Positions 19,235 through 28,242 of a stretch of 64,000 bases of DNA are shown here, in pieces. A program made the translations under genes and the position numbers. A model generated the notes under the pieces. The model was given only the letters and a program-made list of their open reading frames with translations. It was not told where the DNA came from and did not search any database. Origin of the DNA: CBDDKS01 sp965230335 (GTDB taxonomy: Bacteria > Pseudomonadota > Gammaproteobacteria > Enterobacterales > Kangiellaceae); contig CBDDKS010000006.1 of the NCBI GenBank assembly GCA_965230335.1, forward strand, positions 744,001-808,000, read 5' to 3'. The first letter of the stretch is position 1. Each line of letters starts with the position of its first letter.

Positions 19235-20875
19235 TTAAGGTGCTGGCTGAGGTAATGGTGCATCATTGGGTGAACCAGGATAAGGCGTCAGTAAATAAGG
19301 AAACTGATTATCAAAATCCATAGCAGATATTGGTGCGCCATCTGTTAAAGGCACATTACCAATGGGTGCTTGTAATTCACTACACAATCCTAAATTCACA
19401 TCTGTACCATTTTGACCTAGTGGTAATGGATGACATAATGCGCCCATAGCCACTCTTAAAGCGATATCAACAACATCATCGCCCGGTCGTCGTCCATTAG
19501 GAAAGCCCGCCAAATCTCCAGCTGCCACACCTAAAGTCTGTTGCAAGCTTCTGTCTGTTGCATTAATGCCTGTATTTAATCGGAGTATTTCGGAAGCGGT
19601 CACACTGGATAATTGATTCACACCTTCAAAGCCTGTTAAAAAGCCCGCCACAAGATCATTTCTTGGAATATTTGCTGGCGCTAAATCAGTAATATTTGTC
19701 CCTAATGTTGCATTCACTGCATCTTTGAACAAGGCATTAACGATTGCTGGAAAAACAGGATGTGTGACGTAATCTGCAAACTGTGCATCATCTTTAGGTT
19801 CACTGGCATTAAACTTATCTTTATCAGGAAAACCTATAAACAATTCATTGACTAAAACATTTCCCAAACGTGATATTTGAGTCCAGGCCCCACCTGAAAT
19901 CTCTGGTCGATTAATTGTCGGCCGGGGATTTAAAATCGTTGCCTGTCTTAAACTTGCCGTTGTCCATCCACCAATAACACCATTTCCATTACCAATCAAA
20001 CATTCTTTAGGAATTTCCAATGCCAAGGTAGTGACATTATTTCTTGCTAAAATATTTCTATTGGGATCTTGTGTGACACCACCAGGAAAACCGGCACCAT
20101 CACCAGCACCAGGAGCACTATCCCCTTCAACCGGTACAAAATTAACCAAGTCAAATACTTCACCTAAAGCAATTTTAAACCCTTCCAAACGTTGACCGAC
20201 AAAGACTTTACCGTGTCTTTCACAATTAGGCAGGTTGATATTTGTGATAAAACTGTCTGCATAAACTTTATATTGACCTTCACCACCAAAAGTTTTAGTT
20301 CCCGAGTAATCAAATGGTTTTCTAAAATTAAGACTGCCATTGTCTGCATCACTCACATCAGCAACCGTGCCTGTTCTACGGTCGCCTGTCACCATTTTCA
20401 GCGTATAACTTTCCAATAAATTTAATCCAGCTTCATTATTGATAGAAATCCCACCTACATTTTTTATAATCGCAGGGATTTCCTTTTGTTGATCACCTGA
20501 ACCAATAGAAAACTGAACCACACCAGTTTCTGGTATATCATTTGAGAAATCAAATTGAAAGGTTATGTCTTCAACAGCATCACCATTATTATCAATATGT
20601 ATTTCATACAGTGCATTTTCATCCAATGGAAAATAATTAGGTCCTCCATAAGCGGCCTGCACCGGAATATAATTAGCTAATAGTGTGACATAATCTTCTC
20701 TGCCAGGCTCATAACTACTAAATAGATAAAAGTCCGTTGCATCCACTTGAGGATATTTTGAAATATATGGTGCCTCTCTGTGACTGGATGCCAGGGATAA
20801 GCCCGAATAGACCGACGTTAATGACATTATCACACCTATGACAGTGCGTTTTTTTAACTTTATATCAAGAAACAT
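19235..20875 (-). CDS. DUF4331 family secreted protein
   Basis: About 546 residues. After a signal peptide (cleavage near SLASSH) comes the family hallmark SSHREAPYISKYPQVDATDF, followed by YVTLLANYIPVQAAYGGPNYF and VYADSFITNI, and a Pro-rich end. The biochemical role of DUF4331 proteins is not established; the start of the mature protein with His-Arg-Glu and many Asp residues suggests metal or Ca2+ binding (inference). Start: the ATG at 20875 has AAGG seven bases upstream; the earlier ATG at 20881 is too close. First gene of a four-gene operon and preceded by a motif shared with the ECF sigma gene. Confidence 0.85.
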   Translation of the reverse strand: MFLDIKLKKRTVIGVIMSLTSVYSGLSLASSHREAPYISKYPQVDATDFYLFSSYEPGREDYVTLLANYIPVQAAYGGPNYFPLDENALYEIHIDNNGDAVEDITFQFDFSNDIPETGVVQFSIGSGDQQKEIPAIIKNVGGISINNEAGLNLLESYTLKMVTGDRRTGTVADVSDADNGSLNFRKPFDYSGTKTFGGEGQYKVYADSFITNINLPNCERHGKVFVGQRLEGFKIALGEVFDLVNFVPVEGDSAPGAGDGAGFPGGVTQDPNRNILARNNVTTLALEIPKECLIGNGNGVIGGWTTASLRQATILNPRPTINRPEISGGAWTQISRLGNVLVNELFIGFPDKDKFNASEPKDDAQFADYVTHPVFPAIVNALFKDAVNATLGTNITDLAPANIPRNDLVAGFLTGFEGVNQLSSVTASEILRLNTGINATDRSLQQTLGVAAGDLAGFPNGRRPGDDVVDIALRVAMGALCHPLPLGQNGTDVNLGLCSELQAPIGNVPLTDGAPISAMDFDNQFPYLLTPYPGSPNDAPLPQPAP

Positions 20876-20917
20876 AATCATACCTTTTTGCTGAGTTTAA
20901 AAGCTTTCATCCTATCT

Positions 20918-20947
20918 TACGTAGAACATTATTAAACGGATGCAAAA
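20918..20947 (-). promoter_or_regulatory. Putative ECF promoter of the DUF4331 operon
   Basis: On the minus strand TTTTGCATC, 15 bases, then TACGTA, located 43-72 bp before the DUF4331 start. The same two boxes with exactly the same spacing lie before the neighbouring sigma gene. Resembles the two-box layout of ECF promoters. Confidence 0.6.
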
Positions 20948-21098
20948 AAGATTGATTTTTATAAATTGAACTCTCCAGAAAAAGAGTCCTTTAGAAAGTT
21001 CATTCTTTTATATAGCCCAATCACACTACCAAAATAGGGTAATTCAGCTATATCAAGATAATCCGTAGTATAAGGTGATAAGACAAAAATGCTTTATT

Positions 21099-21593
21099 TT
21101 ATACACTGAGCCACGATAAATCCTCGTGGACATCATGCTTTAAATAAACAATAGCACCTGATGTGGTCGTCATTGCAGGATGTGTACTTCCCTTCTCCAT
21201 TCTATGAAAATCACCCGCATAAAGTACATGATCACCAAAACGAATATCCCCTTCTAAAACCAAACAGTCTTCATCGGAATTATGATAGTGTGATGGCACA
21301 ACTCCACCAGCTTTTAATCGCCATAATGAACACTGTACTTTTTTCTCCATATCGATAGACAATATTTTAACTGCTAATTTATCGGTGATTTCTATCCAGT
21401 CAGCTTCTGAAGCTCGTGTTGTTTCTCCACCTTCAGGACAGGGTGCTGCCAAGCGTTGCATCACCTTACTTTTCATAGAAGCAATGGTTGCCTGTTCCAA
21501 TTGATACTCAGCAATATCTTCTGCCAAATCAGAAAATTCATCATTCAATGCATCAGAATGACTGGATAGTTTTTCTTTATCAAAATCACTCAT
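21099..21593 (-). CDS. ChrR-like cupin protein (putative anti-sigma factor)
   Basis: 164 residues. The C-terminal half is a cupin: HYHNSDEDCLVLEG supplies the H-x-H-x4-E metal ligands and HRMEKGSTHP the last His. The N-terminal half is helical (SDLAEDIAEYQLEQ). In ChrR-type regulators a zinc-binding helical domain holds the ECF sigma factor and the cupin senses the signal. Here the usual zinc-binding His/Cys cluster is not visible in the N-terminal half. The ATG overlaps the sigma gene stop by four bases (ATGA), strong sign of a sigma/anti-sigma pair. Confidence 0.75.
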   Translation of the reverse strand: MSDFDKEKLSSHSDALNDEFSDLAEDIAEYQLEQATIASMKSKVMQRLAAPCPEGGETTRASEADWIEITDKLAVKILSIDMEKKVQCSLWRLKAGGVVPSHYHNSDEDCLVLEGDIRFGDHVLYAGDFHRMEKGSTHPAMTTTSGAIVYLKHDVHEDLSWLSV

Positions 21594-22228
21594 TCTTGAT
21601 TACCAAAAGCACTTTGATTGAGTTGTTCAAGTGCTCTCCTAATGTTTGACTTTACAGTACCTAAAGGCATACCCGTTACTGCAGAAATATCTTTATGACT
21701 CAAACCTTTAAAAAAGGAAAGAGCCAATAGTTGCTTCTGCTCTATAGTGAGTGATGTCAGCATACTTTGAGCGACACTATTTGTCTGAAACATTTCTATA
21801 AGTGTATCAGGTTGATTCCCATCATCTTGTATATCATTCACTAAATCCGTAGCTTCTTTAATAATTTCATTTTGAGTTTTATTTTTTCGTATAAAATCCA
21901 AGGCCCGACTTCTTGTTAGCACCATACACCAGGCAATAACATTCCCTTTTTCTGGATGATAATTTTTAGCTTGCTGCCATATTTGTGTAAAAACATCACA
22001 AACCACTTCCTGACAATCTTCAGGGTGGTTAATGATTCGTCTGGCTAGCCCATAGACTTTTAAAACCAAACAATCGTAGAGCTCAGAAAAGGCTTCCTGG
22101 TTATTTTCCTGTACCGCCAACATCAAATTAAGCAGTTTAGCCTGCTCATCATGCACACCAAAACCCCGCTCTTTTTTTTCAAAAAAATGAATGTGATTCA
22201 AGCTCGGTATTGTACACGAAGTTTCCAT
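21590..22228 (-). CDS. ECF sigma-70 family sigma factor (first copy)
   Basis: About 212 residues. Region 2 is visible as FSELYDCLVLKVYGLARRI through VFTQIWQQA and SRALDFIRK; region 4 as LTIEQKQLLALSFFKGLSHKDISAVTGMPLGTVKSNIRRAL, a helix-turn-helix. Start: the ATG at 22228 has GGAGG ten bases upstream; the ATG at 22255 has GAGG only one base away. Directly followed by the cupin partner and then the DUF4331 operon, its likely target. A promoter-like motif upstream matches that of DUF4331, so it probably activates itself. Confidence 0.92.
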   Translation of the reverse strand: METSCTIPSLNHIHFFEKKERGFGVHDEQAKLLNLMLAVQENNQEAFSELYDCLVLKVYGLARRIINHPEDCQEVVCDVFTQIWQQAKNYHPEKGNVIAWCMVLTRSRALDFIRKNKTQNEIIKEATDLVNDIQDDGNQPDTLIEMFQTNSVAQSMLTSLTIEQKQLLALSFFKGLSHKDISAVTGMPLGTVKSNIRRALEQLNQSAFGNQE

Positions 22229-22384
22229 GAATCCCAATCCTCCAACATGCCTCACTGATATTCAAATATCGGAAAAATACACCCTAATCATAATCTCTTT
22301 ATTGATTAGGATGAATCGCTCTCTTATAAGACTCAATAACATCAATAATGATATCCCCTCTGTTTTTAACAAGACTATTATATC

Positions 22385-22414
22385 TACGTATAATTGCCCC
22401 AAATAGATGCAAAA
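22385..22414 (-). promoter_or_regulatory. Putative autoregulated ECF promoter of the sigma/cupin pair
   Basis: Minus strand TTTTGCATC-N15-TACGTA, about 157-186 bp before the sigma start at 22228. Identical boxes and spacing to the site before the DUF4331 gene, while the spacer bases differ, which suggests selection on the boxes. Confidence 0.55.
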
Positions 22415-22451
22415 CCAGCCAGGTTTTATCCCTTTAGCCAGGGTCTGTTCT

Positions 22452-23339
22452 TCACCGATTTATAGATTCTTCATTGATCAACATATCATGCATTTTTGCA
22501 AAACGGGCTTTATTGGCTTTATCGATTTCTGGATAATGCAAATGAAGGGTTAACAAATTTTCTTCAATAATATTGGCAATGGTTGCTCTCATATAATCTT
22601 TGGAATCTGCTGGAATGGCATACCAAGGTGCCCAGGGTTTGGAAGTTTCACTCAATGCCTGTTCAAAAGCCTGCATATAATCTGTCCAATATTGTCTTTC
22701 ATTCAAATCTTGTTCAGAAAACTTCCAATGTTTTTCAGGATCATTTAATCGTACCAAAAAACGTCTTTTCTGTTCTTCCTTAGACACATTCAACCAAAAT
22801 TTTAGAATGACTGTTCCATTACGGGCAAGATGCTCTTCAGACTGTCGAATAGAAGCATAACGATTTTGCCAAAAATCATCATCCACCTTTTTCATGGGTA
22901 GTTTTTGATGCGATATATACTCAGGATGAACTTTGACAATCAAGACTTCTTCATAATAACTTCGGTTAAATACTCCAATACGTCCACGCTCTGGCAAACA
23001 GCGATTGGTTCGCCATAAAAAATCATGATCCAGTTCTTTATGCGAAGGCTTTTTAAATGAAAAGACCTGGCATCCAGCAGGGTTAATGCCCTTCATCACA
23101 GCCCTGATGGTGCTATCTTTTCCAGCAGCATCCATACCCTGAAATACTAATAAAACGGAAAACCTGTCGTGAGCATATAACTGTCTTTGCAATTCATCCA
23201 GATTTTTTACCGAACGTTTTAAATTATTTTTTAAAACTGATTTATCGATTTCCTCTTTGGGTCTTGTTGGATATGTCTTATAAGAAAATGAGCCATCAAA
23301 GGGAACAAGATAAGTATGGGGAATCGCTTCAAATAACAT
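22452..23339 (-). CDS. Polyphosphate kinase 2 family protein
   Basis: Transfers phosphate between polyphosphate and nucleotides. 295 residues with Walker A GMDAAGKDST (68-77), RCLPERGRIGVFNRSYYEEV (Walker B and lid region) and FWLNVSKEEQKRRF. Fits the single-domain PPK2 length (about 230-300). Which class (AMP, ADP or NMP/NDP user) cannot be fixed by eye. Followed upstream by an HNH nuclease gene in the same direction, 80 bp away. Confidence 0.93.
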   Translation of the reverse strand: MLFEAIPHTYLVPFDGSFSYKTYPTRPKEEIDKSVLKNNLKRSVKNLDELQRQLYAHDRFSVLLVFQGMDAAGKDSTIRAVMKGINPAGCQVFSFKKPSHKELDHDFLWRTNRCLPERGRIGVFNRSYYEEVLIVKVHPEYISHQKLPMKKVDDDFWQNRYASIRQSEEHLARNGTVILKFWLNVSKEEQKRRFLVRLNDPEKHWKFSEQDLNERQYWTDYMQAFEQALSETSKPWAPWYAIPADSKDYMRATIANIIEENLLTLHLHYPEIDKANKARFAKMHDMLINEESINR

Positions 23340-23419
23340 TCTGTAATAAGCCCAATAACGTTAAGGTAAAGATAGGCTACTCTACCAGAGTTTCAACCAT
23401 TCTGCTCAAATCTTCTATT

Positions 23420-23980
23420 TTAGAAGCCTTGAAGCATATTTTTTGAAAAGGTCTTTGTTAAAAAAAACATTTGATCAGCCAGAATATTTCTATTGGCCAA
23501 TGCTAAATATTCTGATTTATTAGGCTTAAAAGGAACGGCCACAAGAGGCATATTCGCTTCTTCCGGTGTACGGCATCCCTTTCTTTGATTACAGGAACGG
23601 CAGGCTGATACACAATTGGTCCAGGTATCTTTACCGCCTTGTGATTTTGGAATGACATGATCTCGTGTCAATGACGATACAGGAAACTTTCCACCACAAT
23701 ATAAACATAAGTGTCCATCTCGACGAAAAAGTGCCATATTACTCAACTTTGGCGTTAACATGTCACTATGATGAATATCACCTTCTGTCGCTATGACCGA
23801 TGCAATTTCAAGAGTTGATTGTGTGCCTGTTAATTTGTTTTCACCACCTTTTAACAAATAAGTCCAATCGCCAAATGTCCACAAGACTTGGCTTTTTGCA
23901 TACACACAGGCAGCCTCCTGCATATTGATCCATTCAACAGGCTGGCCTGCTTTATTTAATTTTAAAACCTTGGTATTCAT
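23420..23980 (-). CDS. HNH endonuclease
   Basis: 186 residues. The HNH fold is complete: RRDGHLCLYCGG with the first CxxC, TRDHVIPKSQGG with the catalytic His, NCVSACRSCNQRKG with the second CxxC and Asn/Lys. The N-terminus (VLKLNKAGQPVEWINMQEA) is typical of a stand-alone family common in proteobacteria whose target is unknown. No restriction methylase or phage gene lies near. Confidence 0.88.
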   Translation of the reverse strand: MNTKVLKLNKAGQPVEWINMQEAACVYAKSQVLWTFGDWTYLLKGGENKLTGTQSTLEIASVIATEGDIHHSDMLTPKLSNMALFRRDGHLCLYCGGKFPVSSLTRDHVIPKSQGGKDTWTNCVSACRSCNQRKGCRTPEEANMPLVAVPFKPNKSEYLALANRNILADQMFFLTKTFSKNMLQGF

Positions 23981-24272
23981 AAATCATTTTTACCCCGTCA
24001 TCAAAAATATTGTCAATGACTGAATGACATTCTGCCATTAAAGGATGCCCTATAGCAACCTTCAAATGACCTGGGATCGTTTACCCCCTATTATTATTTT
24101 TTTAGAAAGTGACGATTTAATGACAATCCACCACTTTAAAGAGAAATAAAATACCAATATACCTATTTAATTTATAAAAGAGTAACAGCCCCTAGTATCT
24201 CAAACAATATTTACAAGCTCTTGATTATTCCATACAATCAAGCCAGGTTTTTTAGACGATTGAGGCCCTAGC

Positions 24273-24725
24273 ATGAAACAGACTCTCTTAATATCCCTTT
24301 GTATTGTAAGTTTACTCATAGGCTATTCTCAGCCTGGATTTTCAGAAAAAGAAAATAAATCAACCTCTACAGGTATTCACTGGCATACTGATTTCAATAA
24401 AGCACAAACCCTTGCAAAAAAAGAAAATAAACCGCTTTTTGTTTTTTTCACAGCAAGCTGGTGCCCTCCTTGTAAAAGTATGTATAAAAAAACCTTCACA
24501 AATACATCATTAAAAAACATGTTACAAAACTTTATTGTTGTAAAAGTGGATGTTGATAAACAAGCAGAACTCGCAAACCGATACAAAGGCAATGCCAGAA
24601 AGTATGGTGGTCATGGCATCCCTGCTTCTCTTGTGCTAACACATAGTAATAAAGAAGTCTACAGACATCATGGCTTTATTGATGCACAAAAATTAACCCA
24701 ATCATTAGGGGCTGTTAAACTTTAA
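24273..24725 (+). CDS. Periplasmic thioredoxin-like protein
   Basis: 150 residues: signal peptide (to about PGFSE), then a thioredoxin fold of the DsbD-C-terminus/thioredoxin_7 type. The active site ASWCPPCK has CPPC at 64-67, and HGIPASLVL supplies the cis-proline. Likely reduces or transfers disulfides in the periplasm. Alone on the plus strand, followed 120 bp later by the dodecin gene. Confidence 0.88.
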   Translation: MKQTLLISLCIVSLLIGYSQPGFSEKENKSTSTGIHWHTDFNKAQTLAKKENKPLFVFFTASWCPPCKSMYKKTFTNTSLKNMLQNFIVVKVDVDKQAELANRYKGNARKYGGHGIPASLVLTHSNKEVYRHHGFIDAQKLTQSLGAVKL

Positions 24726-24844
24726 TCCATCGTCATTTTTTACTCATCATGTGGTCTTTTGTATACTCAAACCCTATAAAAGTGTAAGATTCTCTATTAA
24801 GGGGTCCTTAACCATAATAAATAATCTATGAGGTATCAATAACC

Positions 24845-25048
24845 ATGAGTATTGCCCGTATTACTGAAATCAGTTCCAGTTCGAAAAAAAGCTTTGATGA
24901 TGCTATTGAAAAAGGTATTGAAAGAGCGAACAAAACACTGGATAACATCACTGGTGCCTGGATAAAAGATCAAAGCCTGGTCATCGATGATGGAAAAATA
25001 AAAGAATATCGTGTCATGATGAAAGTCACTTTTATTTTAAAAGATTAA
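24845..25048 (+). CDS. Dodecin family protein
   Basis: 67 residues, the usual length. Small beta-alpha-beta-beta protein forming dodecamers that bind flavins. Recognisable by ITEISSSSKKSFDDAIEKGI, GAWIKDQ and the final strand YRVMMKVTFIL. Start is the ATG at 24845 preceded by GAGG at about ten bases. Closed by a strong terminator. Confidence 0.92.
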   Translation: MSIARITEISSSSKKSFDDAIEKGIERANKTLDNITGAWIKDQSLVIDDGKIKEYRVMMKVTFILKD

Positions 25049-25080
25049 CACCTGACATCTCTCTTTATTAAAAGCTATAC

Positions 25081-25112
25081 AAAAAAAGAGCTGCAAGTGC
25101 AGCTCTTTTTTT
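25081..25112 (+). terminator. Rho-independent terminator after dodecin
   Basis: GAGCTGCA/TGCAGCTC stem, with flanking A and T runs extending the pairing to 15 bp, followed by seven Ts. Symmetric, so it may act on both strands. Confidence 0.9.
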
Positions 25113-25173
25113 ACCTCTGATCTTCCCCTGCTTTAGTAGACAGTTGGATTATTATAAATTAAGTGAAACGCAG

Positions 25174-25639
25174 GTAGGAGAAAGCAGATGCCGAAAGCAC
25201 AAAATACAGGCTCAATTAGACTATAAACGTCGCTACAACAAATCAGGTAAGCCGGCTGTCGTTGCCTCTAATCATTTACAGTAAGTTTTTACCGCAGATA
25301 AACCAGATAAGTGTTGGGTAACTGATATCACTTACATAAGAACCTGTGGAGGTTGGTTATATTTAGCTATTGTTGTTGATTTATATTCTCGTCAAATCAT
25401 TGGCTGGAGTATGTCATCTCGATTAAAACGGGAAATTGTTGTGATAATGCTGTTGCAGAGAGTTTTTTCGTTCCTTGAAAACAGAAAGAATTAAACGAAA
25501 GATTTATACAAACCGGAAAGAAGTCAAATCAGATATCTTTCATTACATAAAAATTTTTTACAACCGGAAACGCCGTCATAATTTTAATGAGTTGCGTTCT
25601 TCTCTAGACTTTGAGATACAAGATATACAGTCGCTCTGA
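25174..25639 (+). pseudogene. IS3-family transposase relic (orfB)
   Basis: In frame from 25174 one reads ESRCRKHKIQAQLDYKRR, then GKPAVVASNHLQ, a stop, then DKCWVTDITYIRTCGGWLYL and AIVVDLYSRQIIGW, the rve/DDE domain of IS3-group transposases. About 60 residues containing the second catalytic Asp are then deleted, and after a frameshift DNAVAESFF, KTERIKRKIYTNRKEVK and RRHNFNEL finish the C-terminus, stopping at 25639. So at least one stop, one deletion and one frameshift: inactive. A palindrome at 25624-25646 (TATACAGTC-N5-GACTGTATA) covers its end. The relic is directly upstream of a lipoprotein gene. Confidence 0.85.
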
Positions 25640-25733
25640 CTGTATACTAAATTGGGGTAAGATCAATTTTTTGCGTGAAGCTTCAGAAAAAATTCAGTAT
25701 AGTATCTGGAAACTTATTCGCTTAGGAATCACT

Positions 25734-26297
25734 ATGTTACGTTACTGTTCAATGACTTTCTTTATTTTAATCTTAAGTGCTTGCGCCTCCCGACCCAGCT
25801 CATTTCAAATCGATCCAGAAATTATCTTACCCGTTTCATTTAAAAAAGGATTGAGTCTTTACATAGAAATACAAGAACCCTCCTTTCAAAAATTACAGAA
25901 TCAAAATCACAAACTGACGCCAGATAATCAGTTTCAATCTGCTATAAAAACAAGTTTGGGGCATGCAATAGCTTCTCAAGGTCTTATTATTTCTTCTAAT
26001 CCTCACTTCGCAGACATTAAAATGCTTTTGGACTTTTCAAAGCTACAAGTTAACTTAGATCCCGGATTACTTTTTGATAATATCTCCGTCGATGGCAAAC
26101 TGACCTTAAAAGTTTCTCGTGTAATACTGAATAAAACAGAATCTATTACCAAATCCGTTTCTCGCTCACAAAGTTTGAAAACTTTCGGCAGAGCAGAGAG
26201 TACTGAAGTAACAGGGCTGGTGAATGAAGTTATCGGGGAAACCGTCACTCAGGCTTTTCTGGATGATAAAGTCAAAGCTTTCTTTTCTGGCAACTAG
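25734..26297 (+). CDS. Putative lipoprotein of unknown function
   Basis: 187 residues from the ATG at 25734, which has AGGA seven bases upstream and opens directly into a lipoprotein signal (FFILILSACAS). A longer in-frame reading from 25611 overlaps the transposase relic and is not credible. The mature part resembles small LPS/DUF-type lipoproteins with alternating beta strands (ADIKMLLDFSKLQVNLD; GKLTLKVSRVIL) and ends VTQAFLDDKVKAFFSGN. No family assigned. The stop codon is part of a copy of a dispersed repeat (26295-26314). Confidence 0.7.
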   Translation: MLRYCSMTFFILILSACASRPSSFQIDPEIILPVSFKKGLSLYIEIQEPSFQKLQNQNHKLTPDNQFQSAIKTSLGHAIASQGLIISSNPHFADIKMLLDFSKLQVNLDPGLLFDNISVDGKLTLKVSRVILNKTESITKSVSRSQSLKTFGRAESTEVTGLVNEVIGETVTQAFLDDKVKAFFSGN

Positions 26298-26416
26298 GGG
26301 CTGTTGATCTTTTATAGGTTAAAATATATTGAAAACTCTAAAACCTCAACTACACTTAACTTAACGATTTTATTTATAGATATCTCTTTAATTTATCTGA
26401 AAAACAGTTTCCCCTC

Positions 26417-26441
26417 GGCGCATATTTGCGCCTTTTTTTTT
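26417..26441 (+). terminator. Rho-independent terminator
   Basis: GGCGCA-TATT-TGCGCC hairpin followed by nine Ts, 120 bp after the lipoprotein gene. Confidence 0.85.
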
Positions 26442-26525
26442 GATTATTCAAAAACATAGACTAAAATTGCTACAAAGGTGGATGTATTAAACATTCAAAA
26501 TAATTTAAATTTGAGATATTCAACC

Positions 26526-27251
26526 ATGAAAAAAATTATCTTTAGCCTGTTATTTTTAAGCTTTTACTCATCAATATCCTCGGCTGATTTTCTGGGTGTT
26601 TATGCTGGAATTGGGAATTGGAAACCTGATTTTGATGGCTTCTTCAACAATGAAGGGGATGATCTGACACTATCTGACTTAGGTATTGATGATGACAGTC
26701 AAAGCCAATTTTATATTGCATTAGAGCATCCTATTCCTTTTCTACCCAATGTTCGTCTCAATAATACAGATTTAAAATCATCAGGAACGGGCCAAGTAAC
26801 AGCCACTTTTTCTGGTACAAGCTTTACTGGAGATGTATCCACCGATTTTGATTTGTCTCATCGTGATTACGTGATTTATTACGAACTCCTTGATAATTGG
26901 GTCAATCTGGATTTCGGTTTAACTGCCCGACAATTTGATGGGTTTGTCAGTTTATCCGACGCCACTCAAACGGAAAGAGAAGACTTTGACGGCACATTAC
27001 CACTTCTCTATATCAAAGGCCGCTTTGATTTATCATTAACAGGATTAAGTCTTAGTGCAGAAATGCATTATATTGGTGTGGATGGCAATACCATATCAGA
27101 TATTGCATTTAATGTTGGCTATGAACTGTCATTTGGTTTAGGTCTTGAAGCAGGTGTCCGAACATTTTCTTTAGAAGTCGATGATGAAGATGACTTTACT
27201 ACAGATATTGAATTCAGTGGAAGCTATATTAATTTAACCTATCACTTCTAA
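26526..27251 (+). CDS. Outer membrane beta-barrel protein (TIGR04219-like)
   Basis: 241 residues from the ATG at 26526; signal peptide ends near SISSADFLG. Features: GVYAGIGNWKPDFDG, the SLEHP-like YIALEHPIPFLPNVRL, alternating beta strands and a C-terminal aromatic Phe (LTYHF), the BAM recognition signal. This pattern fits the small TIGR04219 outer-membrane family. The in-frame ATG at 26478 lacks a signal-peptide logic. Function unknown; a hairpin follows. Confidence 0.85.
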   Translation: MKKIIFSLLFLSFYSSISSADFLGVYAGIGNWKPDFDGFFNNEGDDLTLSDLGIDDDSQSQFYIALEHPIPFLPNVRLNNTDLKSSGTGQVTATFSGTSFTGDVSTDFDLSHRDYVIYYELLDNWVNLDFGLTARQFDGFVSLSDATQTEREDFDGTLPLLYIKGRFDLSLTGLSLSAEMHYIGVDGNTISDIAFNVGYELSFGLGLEAGVRTFSLEVDDEDDFTTDIEFSGSYINLTYHF

Positions 27252-27263
27252 ATCCAATCTACT

Positions 27264-27298
27264 GTTCTTTCACTTCTCACCGTTAGAAGTGAAAGAAC
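27264..27298. terminator. Perfect 14-bp hairpin between OMP and ABC genes
   Basis: GTTCTTTCACTTCT at 27264-27277 pairs with 27285-27298 across a 7-nt loop. No long T run, so it is a weak intrinsic terminator or mRNA-end stabiliser. Confidence 0.55.
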
Positions 27299-27363
27299 AT
27301 CGATTCCTCAATCTTAGTATTTATTTCATTTTCATTTTTCTCATTAGCTATTAAAATAGCCTG

Positions 27364-28242
27364 ATGACTCATGCACTCATTGTTAATCAGCTCACCAAAA
27401 AGTTCGGCCCACTTGTTGCGGTTGATGGCATCTCTTTTCATGTTAAAAAAGGAGATTGTTTTGGTCTATTAGGCCCAAATGGAGCAGGAAAAACAACAAC
27501 ACTGGAAATACTGGAAGATATTTACCCAGCCGATTCTGGAACTATTGAGTTTCCTTTGCTCAATCAAGGTGAGTCCAAACAGCAGCATATTGGTATTCAA
27601 TTCCAGGAAACCTCATTACAGGAACACATGACCGTGAATGAAGCACTGTCATTATTTGCTCATCTTTATGGCCATACAGAAAATATTCAATCGCTTATTG
27701 AAACCTGTGATCTTAAGAGTTTTTTACATAGTAAAACGAAAAAACTCTCTGGTGGTCAACGGCAAAGATTACTGTTAGCGCTTGCCCTTATTCATAATCC
27801 TCAAATTATTTTTCTGGATGAGCCCACGACTGGGTTAGATCCTCACTCAAGAAGAAAGTTCTGGCATCTGGTTAAACAAATTAAGCATCAGGGAAAAACA
27901 TTAATATTAACGACCCATTACATGGATGAAGCAGAAACTCTATGTGATGATATTGCTATTATGAATCGTGGCAAAATTATTGAACGTGGTTCACCCAAAG
28001 AGCTACTCGATAAACACTTTCAGGGGACACATATCAACCTTCCTAATGCCTTGTTACCTCAGCTGACATCATTTAATACCTATCAAAATAAAAATGGCCA
28101 CATCTCTATTCAATCTGAACACATTGATAAAGATCTCAAACAACTCATTGATTTGAATATTCCTCTGAATCAACTGACTGTCTACCAACCTAATTTAGAT
28201 GATTTATTTTTAAAACTGACAGGTGAGGAACTGTACTCTTAA
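27364..28242 (+). CDS. ABC transporter ATP-binding protein
   Basis: 292 residues of the CcmA/DrrA-type exporter ATPase. Walker A GLLGPNGAGKTTT (about 34-46), Q-loop, signature LSGGQRQR, Walker B IIFLDEPTTGLDP and the H-loop LTTHYMDEAE are all intact. Its stop overlaps the start of the permease gene (TAATG), so they are coupled. Substrate unknown. Confidence 0.95.
   Translation: MTHALIVNQLTKKFGPLVAVDGISFHVKKGDCFGLLGPNGAGKTTTLEILEDIYPADSGTIEFPLLNQGESKQQHIGIQFQETSLQEHMTVNEALSLFAHLYGHTENIQSLIETCDLKSFLHSKTKKLSGGQRQRLLLALALIHNPQIIFLDEPTTGLDPHSRRKFWHLVKQIKHQGKTLILTTHYMDEAETLCDDIAIMNRGKIIERGSPKELLDKHFQGTHINLPNALLPQLTSFNTYQNKNGHISIQSEHIDKDLKQLIDLNIPLNQLTVYQPNLDDLFLKLTGEELYS

Noticed and set aside
24700..24720. 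Further copy of the TAGGGGCTGTT repeat
   Set aside because: Inside the thioredoxin coding region and only 11 bases well matched.
25611..25733. Longer start for the 25.7-kb lipoprotein
   Set aside because: Region encodes the end of the transposase relic and gives no signal peptide.
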